The notes under the pieces are model-generated. The model was not told the DNA's origin, searched no databases, and saw nothing but the letters and a program-made list of their open reading frames with translations. A program made the position numbers and the translations under genes. DNA of 12,920 nucleotides from assembly GCA_029934915.1 (NCBI GenBank), contig JAOZLI010000004.1:2498-15417 (forward strand), read 5' to 3'. Position 1 is the stretch's first letter; the number at the start of each line of letters is the position of its first letter. Source of the DNA: Desulfocapsa sp. Lineage in GTDB: Bacteria > Desulfobacterota > Desulfobulbia > Desulfobulbales > Desulfocapsaceae. Below are positions 1 through 7,054 of this stretch, piece by piece.

Positions 1-2
1 TC

Positions 3-1148
3 TGGTCCATTACTCCCCATGTGATCGGAAATATAATAAAAGATAATTCCCTCACCGGTATGAATATACTGGGGACAACCCGGGCGACAATAATTTATAA
101 TGACATACATAATAACTTTCGTTCGGGCATTGCTTTCAACTCCTTTTACCGCTCTAAGGAGGCATCCTCGGAAACAGTTATCATTGAAAGCAATGAGATA
201 CATCATAATTCCTTTTCTGGCATTTCCACCTTGGACTATGTCACTGGAGAGTTGATTATACGATTGAATAATTTGCACGATAACACCAAGGCAGGAATCG
301 CATTTTTTAATGCTGCTGCTGATGTCACCATTGCAGATAACGATATTCACGACAATTTGACCGCCGGTATTTATACCGGAAATTGGTTTGGACATTACGC
401 TACAGAAAACAGACCTGGACCTGAGGTTCTGTTTGATCGAAGTAGCGGGGCCGTTCACCTGGATATCAAACGAAATAAAATATATGGCAATACCGCAGGG
501 ATACGTGTCGATCACGCCTCAGGGGCCATCACCAATAATCTGGTTTATGACAACAGTGAGGCGGGAATTCGCTTTAGTGGTAAAAATGTAGGGGGTTTTG
601 AACCTTTTGGGGTACGCTGGGGAATAACCGAGGTGAGTAATAATACAGTCTCTGATAATGGTAAGGCTGGTATTGTCTATGACAATATTAATTACTACCC
701 CTGGTGTACGGGGTTTTATAAAGGTAGTGATGCGGATAATGATGGCTATCGTGATTTCACCGATATCCCGAGGATGTATCGTCTTGATGATATAGATCCA
801 ACAACCATTACCATGCTGAATAACATTGTTACCTGGAATGATGCAATTGGGCTTCGTGATTCCACTTGTGATCCATCTCCTTTCAGGGATTATAATCTTC
901 TCTATTCAAATAATGCAGATTGGGCGGTTGTCATTAATAATGACGAAAAAGCGCAATATGGAAGTTGTGAAAAGAATGAGAAAGATCTGATTTGGACCCC
1001 TGAGTTTGAAGATAGGGCTAATCGTGACTACCATTTAGGGGCTGGTTCTGCTGCGATTGGTTATGATTTCCACGGAAATGATCTAGGAGCCTATGGCGGG
1101 GATTATCCAATTACATGGTCAGTCAGTCATGTGGGAACGGTACACTAA
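3..1148 (+). CDS. Right-handed parallel beta-helix repeat protein, 5' end outside the window
   Basis: The frame is open to the left edge of the window, so this is the C-terminal part of a longer protein. The GTG at 21 is probably an internal valine, since the residues before it (WSITPH) continue the same repeat pattern. The protein consists of about nine PbH1-type rungs of the form N-x-I-x-x-N-x-x-x-G-I, for example SNEIHHNSFSGI, RLNNLHDNTKAGI, ADNDIHDNLTAGI, TNNLVYDNSEAGI and SNNTVSDNGKAGI. An acidic, calcium-site-like insert (DADNDGYRDFTD) follows. The end, with GSAAIGYDFHGNDLGAYGG, is typical of the last coil of secreted beta-helix proteins of the NosD/pectate-lyase-like superfamily. Such proteins are usually extracellular or periplasmic and bind or cleave polysaccharides, but I see no catalytic set that allows a substrate call. 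The DUF1566-like gene follows 48 bases downstream and may be co-transcribed. Confidence 0.85.
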   Translation, partial: WSITPHVIGNIIKDNSLTGMNILGTTRATIIYNDIHNNFRSGIAFNSFYRSKEASSETVIIESNEIHHNSFSGISTLDYVTGELIIRLNNLHDNTKAGIAFFNAAADVTIADNDIHDNLTAGIYTGNWFGHYATENRPGPEVLFDRSSGAVHLDIKRNKIYGNTAGIRVDHASGAITNNLVYDNSEAGIRFSGKNVGGFEPFGVRWGITEVSNNTVSDNGKAGIVYDNINYYPWCTGFYKGSDADNDGYRDFTDIPRMYRLDDIDPTTITMLNNIVTWNDAIGLRDSTCDPSPFRDYNLLYSNNADWAVVINNDEKAQYGSCEKNEKDLIWTPEFEDRANRDYHLGAGSAAIGYDFHGNDLGAYGGDYPITWSVSHVGTVH

Positions 1149-1196
1149 AGATGGATTACACCTTTAACTTTACTAAGAGTTGGATGTGCTCAAGAT

Positions 1197-1661
1197 ATGT
1201 ATAAACTAATTATCTCCATAGCTTTTTTTATCTGCTTCTACGGTTATTCAAGCATGGCGGCTATGCAGCCAGCCTTTCTGCCTGCAGTTTCATTATTGCT
1301 GAGTGGAGGTGCTGGATGTAGTTTACCTTCAGATGCAAAGTGTGCTACCTTTAGCAATCTTAAGTGGATGAGAATTGACGATGGTGTTCTTCGTACTTTT
1401 GATGACGCTGGAGAGTATTGCGAAGACCTTGATCATCTTGGGTACACGGACTGGCGGATGCCGGAACAAAGAGAACTTGAGTGTTTGGTTGATAAGGATG
1501 AAACGATGTCGCCACCGTATATTAAAGCACCTTTATTTGTTAAGTCTGATGCTGCTTATTGGGCCAAGTCAGGTGAGCGCTGTCGAATAGGAGTCGATTT
1601 TGTGGATGGCAGCACAAACGCCTACAATAATAAAACACTTTATATTCGTTGTGTGCGGTGA
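1197..1661 (+). CDS. Small exported DUF1566 (Lcl C-terminal-like) domain protein
   Basis: This is a 154-residue protein with a hydrophobic signal-like N-terminus (residues 3-22), a possible signal peptidase I site near AAM (21-23) and a second apolar stretch at 24-40. Residues 53-154 fit the DUF1566 / Legionella Lcl C-terminal pattern: L-x-W near 55-57, GYTDWRMPEQREL (82-94), a YW pair (121-122), a VDFVDGS strand (133-139) and the terminal IRCVR (150-154). Six cysteines lie beyond residue 40, which suits disulfide bonding outside the cytoplasm. The family occurs in surface and adhesin-like proteins; its molecular role is poorly defined. The start is the first ATG with a plausible export signal, and the ribosome binding site in front of it is weak. 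The GAGC stretch ending at C41 is not a proper lipobox, so I do not call it a lipoprotein. Confidence 0.75.
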   Translation: MYKLIISIAFFICFYGYSSMAAMQPAFLPAVSLLLSGGAGCSLPSDAKCATFSNLKWMRIDDGVLRTFDDAGEYCEDLDHLGYTDWRMPEQRELECLVDKDETMSPPYIKAPLFVKSDAAYWAKSGERCRIGVDFVDGSTNAYNNKTLYIRCVR

Positions 1662-1664
1662 CCT

Positions 1665-1684
1665 GAAGTGCTTGTAATGCCTTC
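1665..1684. terminator. Possible weak terminator hairpin between convergent genes
   Basis: The 24 bases between the two convergent stop codons hold a small inverted repeat. GAAG-(T)-GC pairs with GC-CTTC around a 7-base loop, giving 6 bp with one bulged base. It is followed by TTTAT on the + strand and by AAAG reversed on the other side. The stem is short and the T-run poor, so termination efficiency is doubtful in either direction. Confidence 0.3.
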
Positions 1685-1685
1685 T

Positions 1686-2411
1686 TTATAGATGTGAGCA
1701 GATCTCACATTCCGCATTTCTGGAAATCTCGAGTGTCTGAAAATGCATTGCAGAATAGTCCATAACCAGCATTTTCCCCTGCAGAGAAGGTTTGAAACCT
1801 CGTAAACATGCAATTGCCTCCATTGCCTGCATGCTTCCTGTGGCACAGGTGACGGCGCCGAGGACAGGAATCGTTTCCTGTGTGCTTGATGCAACTGGGA
1901 AAATACAGGAGAGGCAGGGCCCCCCAGGCGGATTGAATACTGTAACCCGTCCTTCCATTCCCCACACTGCCCCATGAATTAAAGGAATGCCTTTTTCGAT
2001 GGCGCATTTATTAAGCGCGTAGCGTGCTTCAAAATTATCCAGACAATCAAGGATAACATCAGCGTCCGCAACCAGATCCGCAACGTTATCTTCCGTTATC
2101 AATTCCGTGAGTGGTGTAAACTGCACTGCAGAGTTGAGACTGGAAAGATATTGCGTCGCTGAGGCCGTTTTTTCAACACCTATATTTTTTTCAGGATGAA
2201 GAAACTGACGGTTCAGGTTGCTGACATCAACAACATCGGTATCACAGATGCGTACATTCCCAATACCTGCCGTTGTAAGATTTAAGGCGACTGGGCATCC
2301 GAGGCCACCGGCTCCGGCAATAAATACCGTGCTGCTTCGGAGCATGTCCTGTGTTTTCTGTCCCCATCCTTCAATGAGAATTTGTCGTTTATAACGTTCT
2401 GGCTCAAGCAT
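1686..2411 (-). CDS. E1-like adenylyltransferase of the HesA/MoeB/ThiF family
   Basis: This 241-residue protein is expected to adenylate the C-terminal glycine of a ubiquitin-like sulfur-carrier protein, most plausibly the Gly-Gly protein at 7055-7318. Visible motifs are the ATP-binding GAGGLG (33-38), the acidic DTDVVDVSNLNRQF segment (57-70) with the arginine finger R68, K81, and DCLDNFEAR (122-130) with the metal/ATP-binding aspartates. Two CxxC pairs, at 166/169 (CLSC) and 235/238 (CEIC), form the zinc site typical of MoeB/ThiF. C189 lies in the segment before GSMQAMEAI, near the crossover-loop region where some family members carry a functional cysteine; that role is unproven here. There is no C-terminal rhodanese domain, so the sulfur must come from another protein. 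It is the last gene of the long - strand run, starting 14 bases after the lyase gene. The family call is firm; the partner is inferred from context. Confidence 0.93.
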   Translation of the reverse strand: MLEPERYKRQILIEGWGQKTQDMLRSSTVFIAGAGGLGCPVALNLTTAGIGNVRICDTDVVDVSNLNRQFLHPEKNIGVEKTASATQYLSSLNSAVQFTPLTELITEDNVADLVADADVILDCLDNFEARYALNKCAIEKGIPLIHGAVWGMEGRVTVFNPPGGPCLSCIFPVASSTQETIPVLGAVTCATGSMQAMEAIACLRGFKPSLQGKMLVMDYSAMHFQTLEISRNAECEICSHL

Positions 2412-2425
2412 CTCAGTATCAGTGG

Positions 2426-3901
2426 TTAATTGGCAAGTAAGGATTTACAGCATATATCCTGTTCAGAGAGCAGAGGACAGAGCTTGCTGGTATCAGCGGG
2501 CCTGCTTTGTTTTGCAAATTCCGTTTTAACATAGGCAATAGTACGTTTTGTAAGTTCCTGCGATTTGCCTATATGATTTGCTGGTAACATGACCTCTTGT
2601 ACTTCTTCTCTGGTGAAATGATTACCCATTTCAGGGCGATCCATAAGAAGATCAAGGAAAGGCATATTTTGTTCAATGGCCTGCATGGATATTTCGTAAA
2701 TAAGGGTATGTGCCGTCTGTTTTCCTATCTTCAAACCGAGGAAAAACATCAGCGCTTCTGTGGAGATCAGGGGTGCTGCCTGATTTACATTTTCTATTAC
2801 TCTGTCCTCATGAATCCTGAGGTCGCTGAGGATCTCCTTCATTAGCGAGAGCTGGCCGCAGACAAAAAGAGAGGTGTCAGTAATTGTGACCCATTCAAGG
2901 CGTACAGAGCGATAATCCCGCTCATGTTCGTTGATCATACCATCAAAACCAAGGGTGGCATTGGCGTTAATCAGTTTGGCCAAAACAACGACCTGCTCGC
3001 ACATTTCAGGGTTTCTTTTGTGGGGCATGGTGCTGCTGCCGATTTTTCCCATCTGGAAAGGTTCTTCCATCTCGCCTATTTCGTTTCTGGCGAGACAGCG
3101 GATCTCGTCGGCAATTTTAGCAAGAGTACCAGAGATCATAGCAAGAGTGGTCAGGAACTCGGTGATGCGATCACGGGACGCATGCCAGGCAATATTGGGA
3201 GGGCTGAGGCCAATTTTTTCTGAAAAGAGATTGAGTAGTTCAAAGGCCTTTTCGCCAAATGGATCCATGGTGCCAACACCGCCGAATAACTGGCTGACTA
3301 AAACGCGACTTTTAAGCTCTTGTAAGCGTTCGTAATTGCGCCATAATTCGTCTAGCCAAACCCCTATCTTAAGCCCCATGGTCATGGGAAGTGCATGCTG
3401 GGTGTGTGTGCGGCCAATGGTCACCAGATCCATGTGCTTTTCGGCCAGTGCCATCACTTGTTCTATGATAATGCCCAGGTCACGTTCGGTTATTATCAGG
3501 ATATCCTGAATTTCAAGGATTTGAGCAGTATCCTGAATATCCTGTGTGGTGGCGCCAAAATGGATAAATTGTCCTGCCTCTTTGTCACAGACATCACGTA
3601 ATGCATCAAGCAAAGGCATCAGGGAGTGGCTTGTTACTTTGAGGCCTTCTTTGATGGTCGAGAGGTTTAAGGTCTTGATCCAGGCGTTATCTCGAATATT
3701 TTCTGCAGCTTTTATTGGGATAAGACCCAGTTCTGCCTGCGCCATGGCGAGAGCAGACTCAACATCAAGCCAGCGCTGATAACGGAGAATATCGCAGAAT
3801 ATTTCACGAGCTTCCCGGGTGGTATATCCACTACTGTAAAATCCGGAATCGACAATATGGCTGCTGACATTACAGGTGCATGAAGATGTTTTGTTTGGCA
3901 T
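2426..3901 (-). CDS. Fumarase/adenylosuccinate lyase superfamily enzyme (lyase A)
   Basis: This 491-residue protein belongs to the superfamily of PurB, ArgH, PcaB and fumarase II, which forms or breaks C-N (sometimes C-C or C-O) bonds by beta-elimination or addition, often releasing fumarate. The three conserved regions are present: HFGATTQDIQDT (114-125), RTHTQHALPMTMG (164-176, with the usual catalytic-acid histidine) and the signature loop GSSTMPHKRNP (288-298) with its catalytic serine. NEHERDYRS (324-332) also fits the PurB/PcaB side. It is the second of two adjacent lyase genes and starts 5 bases after its neighbour, without a clear Shine-Dalgarno sequence, so translation is probably coupled. 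Unusual are cysteines at both ends: C8 and C10 before the fold, and C475, C484 and C485 in the C-terminal tail. These could bind metal or carry a persulfide (inference). The substrate cannot be read from sequence, and the setting argues against housekeeping PurB or ArgH. Confidence 0.9.
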   Translation of the reverse strand: MPNKTSSCTCNVSSHIVDSGFYSSGYTTREAREIFCDILRYQRWLDVESALAMAQAELGLIPIKAAENIRDNAWIKTLNLSTIKEGLKVTSHSLMPLLDALRDVCDKEAGQFIHFGATTQDIQDTAQILEIQDILIITERDLGIIIEQVMALAEKHMDLVTIGRTHTQHALPMTMGLKIGVWLDELWRNYERLQELKSRVLVSQLFGGVGTMDPFGEKAFELLNLFSEKIGLSPPNIAWHASRDRITEFLTTLAMISGTLAKIADEIRCLARNEIGEMEEPFQMGKIGSSTMPHKRNPEMCEQVVVLAKLINANATLGFDGMINEHERDYRSVRLEWVTITDTSLFVCGQLSLMKEILSDLRIHEDRVIENVNQAAPLISTEALMFFLGLKIGKQTAHTLIYEISMQAIEQNMPFLDLLMDRPEMGNHFTREEVQEVMLPANHIGKSQELTKRTIAYVKTEFAKQSRPADTSKLCPLLSEQDICCKSLLAN

Positions 3902-3906
3902 TATTT

Positions 3907-5283
3907 TTATAATGTTGTCGGGTCGGTCTTTCGTTGCTTTTGTATCTCAGCCAGGGTTTGATCGACTATTTCTGTTGCCAGGCCCGTATAGTTCTCAGGG
4001 TGATCAAGTGGTTCAAGACTCTCTTCTGAAAAGTAAGCACCAATTTCCTTGTCGGCAAGCACTGCTTCTTTAAGATTTTCACCAGTTTCATTACAATGTT
4101 CAGAAAGTTGATGCAGCTTCTCCAGGGATTTTGTTTTTCCCAGAGACTTGCTGAGCTGGAAAAGCAACCATTCAGTGGTGATTAGGTACTTTTGTCGATA
4201 CAGATTTTCAAGCATTCGTTCTGGACGCACTGTAAGACCTGTAAGAACATTTACCACAGAGTGTAACATATTTCCGCTATAAATGCAGATTTGAGGAATA
4301 GCTAACCACTCAGCCCAAAGACTTCGTGGATCACGTTCATGTTCATGGGCGACGGATTCGACAACTGTGGAACTTAAGCTTCTGATATGTTTAGAAAGCG
4401 CAACGACTCGCTGGCAGATAACAGGGTTTTGTTTGTGTGGCATGGTACTGCTTGCCAATGCCCCTTTTATGGATGGTTCCTGTAATTCGCCGATTTCTGT
4501 TTTTTGCAGCTGAAAAATCTCATTGGCAATTTTGGCCAGGGTCATGGCCATGATGGCAAAATCTGATGCGAGTTCTGCTATGTTATCACGGGAGGTGTGC
4601 CATGAAAGAGGACTGTATTCCAGACCAAGATTTGCCATGGTTTCCTTCGCTATTTTAATGCCCATAGGTCCAAGAGCAGCGTAGGTCCCTACAGCACCAC
4701 TAAGTTGTCCGCAGTTAATAATTGAGTTGAGGTGCAGAATACGGTCAATATGACGCCGTATCTCTGACGTCCAGACGCTGACTTTTAAACCAAATGTGGT
4801 GGGCAGTGCTTGTTGACCGTGCGATCTTGCTGCCATGGGGGTAGCGCGATGTTTAGCCGCAAGCTCAAGGCATACTTTCTCAAGGGTTCTGAGGTCACGA
4901 TAGAGTAATGTGATGGTGGCACGCAGTGCAAGAATTTCACCTGTGTCCAAAACATCTTGGGTTGTGGCTCCATAATGGACATATTCTCCATTTTTTTTGC
5001 TACAGGCACGGCGAAGTCCGCCAAGCAAGGGAACAACAGAATTTCGGCTTTTTGCATATCCAGCTTGAACACTTTCAAGGTCAATATATTCGAGTTTGGC
5101 CTTGGCTGCTATCTCTAGGGCAGCATCTTCCGGGATAACACCGAGACGACCTTGAGCTGTGGCAAGAGCAGCTTCAAAATCGAGCCATCGTTGAAATGTG
5201 CTCTGTTCATCAAATAGATTTTCAAATTCAGGTGTACTGTAAACATGGGGGTTTATCTGATAATCAAAGGGATGTACTGGCAT
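3907..5283 (-). CDS. Fumarase/adenylosuccinate lyase superfamily enzyme (lyase B), PcaB/PurB-like
   Basis: This 458-residue enzyme is from the same superfamily as its downstream neighbour. Conserved regions are HYGATTQDVLDT (103-114), RSHGQQALPTTFG (153-165, catalytic-acid histidine expected at 155), GAVGTYAALG (196-205), the signature loop SSTMPHKQNP (278-287) and HEHERDPRS (313-321). The N-terminal FQRWLDFEAALATAQGRLGVIP is the usual opening helix, which supports the ATG at 5283; no good Shine-Dalgarno sequence precedes it. It begins 23 bases after the dehydrogenase gene. The two lyases are clearly diverged across their length, which suggests either two successive steps or a hetero-oligomer (superfamily members are tetramers whose active sites combine three subunits). 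PcaB-type cycloisomerase chemistry is unlikely here, because no aromatic-degradation genes are nearby. Confidence 0.9.
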   Translation of the reverse strand: MPVHPFDYQINPHVYSTPEFENLFDEQSTFQRWLDFEAALATAQGRLGVIPEDAALEIAAKAKLEYIDLESVQAGYAKSRNSVVPLLGGLRRACSKKNGEYVHYGATTQDVLDTGEILALRATITLLYRDLRTLEKVCLELAAKHRATPMAARSHGQQALPTTFGLKVSVWTSEIRRHIDRILHLNSIINCGQLSGAVGTYAALGPMGIKIAKETMANLGLEYSPLSWHTSRDNIAELASDFAIMAMTLAKIANEIFQLQKTEIGELQEPSIKGALASSTMPHKQNPVICQRVVALSKHIRSLSSTVVESVAHEHERDPRSLWAEWLAIPQICIYSGNMLHSVVNVLTGLTVRPERMLENLYRQKYLITTEWLLFQLSKSLGKTKSLEKLHQLSEHCNETGENLKEAVLADKEIGAYFSEESLEPLDHPENYTGLATEIVDQTLAEIQKQRKTDPTTL

Positions 5284-5306
5284 GACAAGTGATTTGGGGT
5301 GAAAAT

Positions 5307-6479
5307 TTACGGTTTACCGTAGGGACGTGTATCCGGATAAAGTATTGCTTCAGAGCAGAGCTGTAAAGCAATATCCCTGGGAAGGCGATCTTCCAGTTTG
5401 CTGCGGCTAAGAGTCTTCTTTACTATGGCGCGGGTTTTTGTGTGAACATGCTGCAATACTTCTTGTGGGGTGGGAAGGGACTCGGGGGCAAATAATCCTT
5501 CCATGGATATGGAACCACCGCACCCTGCTATCATATCGGGAACCAGAAAAATACCACGATCATGAAGTGTTTGCTGGGCCTCAGGTATAACGGCCAGATT
5601 AGCTCCGCAGGCGATGGCTTTGACAGGAATGTTGCCTGCAATTTGCATACAGACAGCCTCTTCAATGGCTGCGGGAATAAAAACATCACATTTTACGGAG
5701 TAAATGTCTTCGCTTTCTCCGTATGTGCCTATGGAGGCATTCTTTGGCAGCAACCCGTTTTGAGAATGTTTCAGTAAAAATGGAATATCCAGAGGAGTAT
5801 CCACTGAGCCTATAAGACTTTTTTCCTGGTCAGCGATACCAATTATGTTGACACCTGCCTGATGCAGGAAATAGGCAGCTCCGGTGGCTAGCCCACCAAA
5901 TCCCTGGATAGTAACGCTGGCGGTTTCTGCTGGCAAGTCCAGGAAATCAAGGGTACCGAGACAGGACGCGGCAAGGCCGGCTCCAGCACGTAATTTTCCA
6001 AGAGTGGCGTGTCCAACTGGTTCGGAAAGAAGTGCTATTCTGTCGTTGAATTCTTCTTGGGTATACTGCTGGGCACTGGCAACTGCAGTTTTTATGGAAG
6101 ATATTCCCAGGCGTGCGCATATAGCATCGAGTTCGGGCATATTGGTGTTCATGTCCGGTCCCATGGAATATCTGTCAAGGATGTATGGTTTTATCGCACG
6201 AATAAAGCGAAATAAAGCCTCTGCCTTGCCAGGACTGTTAGGATCGTAATCAATACCACTTTTTGCGCCATCGGCCCTGATTCCGGCAATACGCATTTTA
6301 AGTGTCATGGTCGCTGCAAGATTCTCAACACAGTTGCAGGTAAGTCCTTTTTGAACTCTTAAGCCCCCGGCACAGAGATTATGGACGAGAGAGTCTATGA
6401 CCAGCCATCCTTTAAAACCTTCAACGGGGTCAGTATATTCTACAATTAAATCAGGATGCGGTGACACGTTACTTATCAT
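5307..6479 (-). CDS. Glu/Leu/Phe/Val dehydrogenase family protein, substrate unknown
   Basis: This 390-residue protein has the complete amino-acid dehydrogenase fold, which normally interconverts an amino acid and its 2-oxo acid with NAD(P) and ammonia. The N-terminal substrate domain shows GGLRVQKG (38-45), K61 in MTLK, and GAKSGIDYDP (71-80) with K73. It also has GPDMNT (107-112), whose D109 matches the catalytic aspartate. These are the positions of the catalytic lysines and aspartate in glutamate and leucine dehydrogenases. The Rossmann domain has the dinucleotide motif GFGGLATG (193-200), then PAAIEEAV (269-276), CGANLAVIPEA (291-301) and PDMIAGCGGSISMEG (314-328). It is shorter than classical glutamate dehydrogenase (about 420-450 residues) and closer in size to leucine/phenylalanine dehydrogenases. 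Its start overlaps the stop of the JAB gene as ATGA, without a Shine-Dalgarno sequence, so translation is coupled. The context suggests a biosynthetic role tied to the Ubl system. Confidence 0.88.
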   Translation of the reverse strand: MISNVSPHPDLIVEYTDPVEGFKGWLVIDSLVHNLCAGGLRVQKGLTCNCVENLAATMTLKMRIAGIRADGAKSGIDYDPNSPGKAEALFRFIRAIKPYILDRYSMGPDMNTNMPELDAICARLGISSIKTAVASAQQYTQEEFNDRIALLSEPVGHATLGKLRAGAGLAASCLGTLDFLDLPAETASVTIQGFGGLATGAAYFLHQAGVNIIGIADQEKSLIGSVDTPLDIPFLLKHSQNGLLPKNASIGTYGESEDIYSVKCDVFIPAAIEEAVCMQIAGNIPVKAIACGANLAVIPEAQQTLHDRGIFLVPDMIAGCGGSISMEGLFAPESLPTPQEVLQHVHTKTRAIVKKTLSRSKLEDRLPRDIALQLCSEAILYPDTRPYGKP

Positions 6480-7048
6480 TTGGATGCGTTATTTTGGTGG
6501 CTGATGACAAGTGGGATTTCTTTCTCAAGGACTCCTTCGTAAAAGGCCTTCATTGAAGGCTTCTCAATATCTATCATGGAAATAATAAAGGAAAACAGAT
6601 TACTGTCTTTTCCAAGGACTGTGTCGAGTACTGTGGGCGTGTCACGAATAGCATCACCTTTCCAAGGCACAATATGCATATGGTAGGTTCCAAAAATCTG
6701 CATATTTTGCTTGTCGCATTGCTCATAACATCCCATTAATTCTTCAGGATCCGTAATCCAACCGCGCTGACTGAGTGGAGTTGTTGAGGCAACTGCATGC
6801 TCCGTCATCATGGTATCCATATAGGTTTTTAAGGGTTCCTGGTTTCTGGCATTTTTCTTCACGGGTAATACGAGTTCTACTGTGAGTATACGTTCCTTAC
6901 AGGTTCCTGCAAGAATTCCGTAGGCACGTTTTACTTCGCTTTCCCCAGGCAGGAAATCTCCGGCAAGTTTCCTTTTACAGTGGTTTACAACATCTTCCCA
7001 AAGGGTGTCAGGAAGTGTAATTTGATCAACGTCTTGAAACAGACTCAC
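6476..7048 (-). CDS. Divergent JAB/JAMM (MPN, M67-like) metallopeptidase-fold protein
   Basis: This 190-residue protein carries the core of the JAMM signature. H123-M-H125, seven residues, A133, two residues and D136 reproduce H-x-H-x7-S-x2-D with the serine replaced by alanine. An upstream strand, AYGILAG (42-48), resembles the usual E-x-x-G-[IL]-L-x-G start, but the glutamate position is R41; the nearest acidic residues are E36 and E38. JAB proteins paired with ThiS/MoaD-type carriers, such as mycobacterial Mec, cleave amino-acid adducts after the C-terminal glycine of the carrier. Here the metal ligands are kept but two catalytic residues are not, so activity may be altered. The start is GTG at 7048, nine bases after the Ubl stop codon and in the same frame. 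Its Shine-Dalgarno sequence is formed by the Gly-Gly codons of the Ubl gene. The fold call rests on the motif and the neighbours. Confidence 0.72.
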   Translation of the reverse strand: MSLFQDVDQITLPDTLWEDVVNHCKRKLAGDFLPGESEVKRAYGILAGTCKERILTVELVLPVKKNARNQEPLKTYMDTMMTEHAVASTTPLSQRGWITDPEELMGCYEQCDKQNMQIFGTYHMHIVPWKGDAIRDTPTVLDTVLGKDSNLFSFIISMIDIEKPSMKAFYEGVLEKEIPLVISHQNNASK

Positions 7049-7054
7049 AGGATT

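Noticed and set aside
1311..1322. Lipobox at GAGC in the DUF1566-like protein
   Set aside because: The -3 position is glycine rather than Leu/Val/Ile and the site is 41 residues from the start, so it is a poor lipoprotein signal.
1640..2007. Other open frames on the - strand over the E1-like gene
   Set aside because: They overlap the E1-like gene in other frames, lack family motifs and have no ribosome binding site; they are shadows.
2426..5283. Housekeeping purB or argH genes
   Set aside because: Two adjacent diverged copies within a Ubl/E1/JAB run, without purine or arginine genes nearby, do not fit; gene symbols are withheld.
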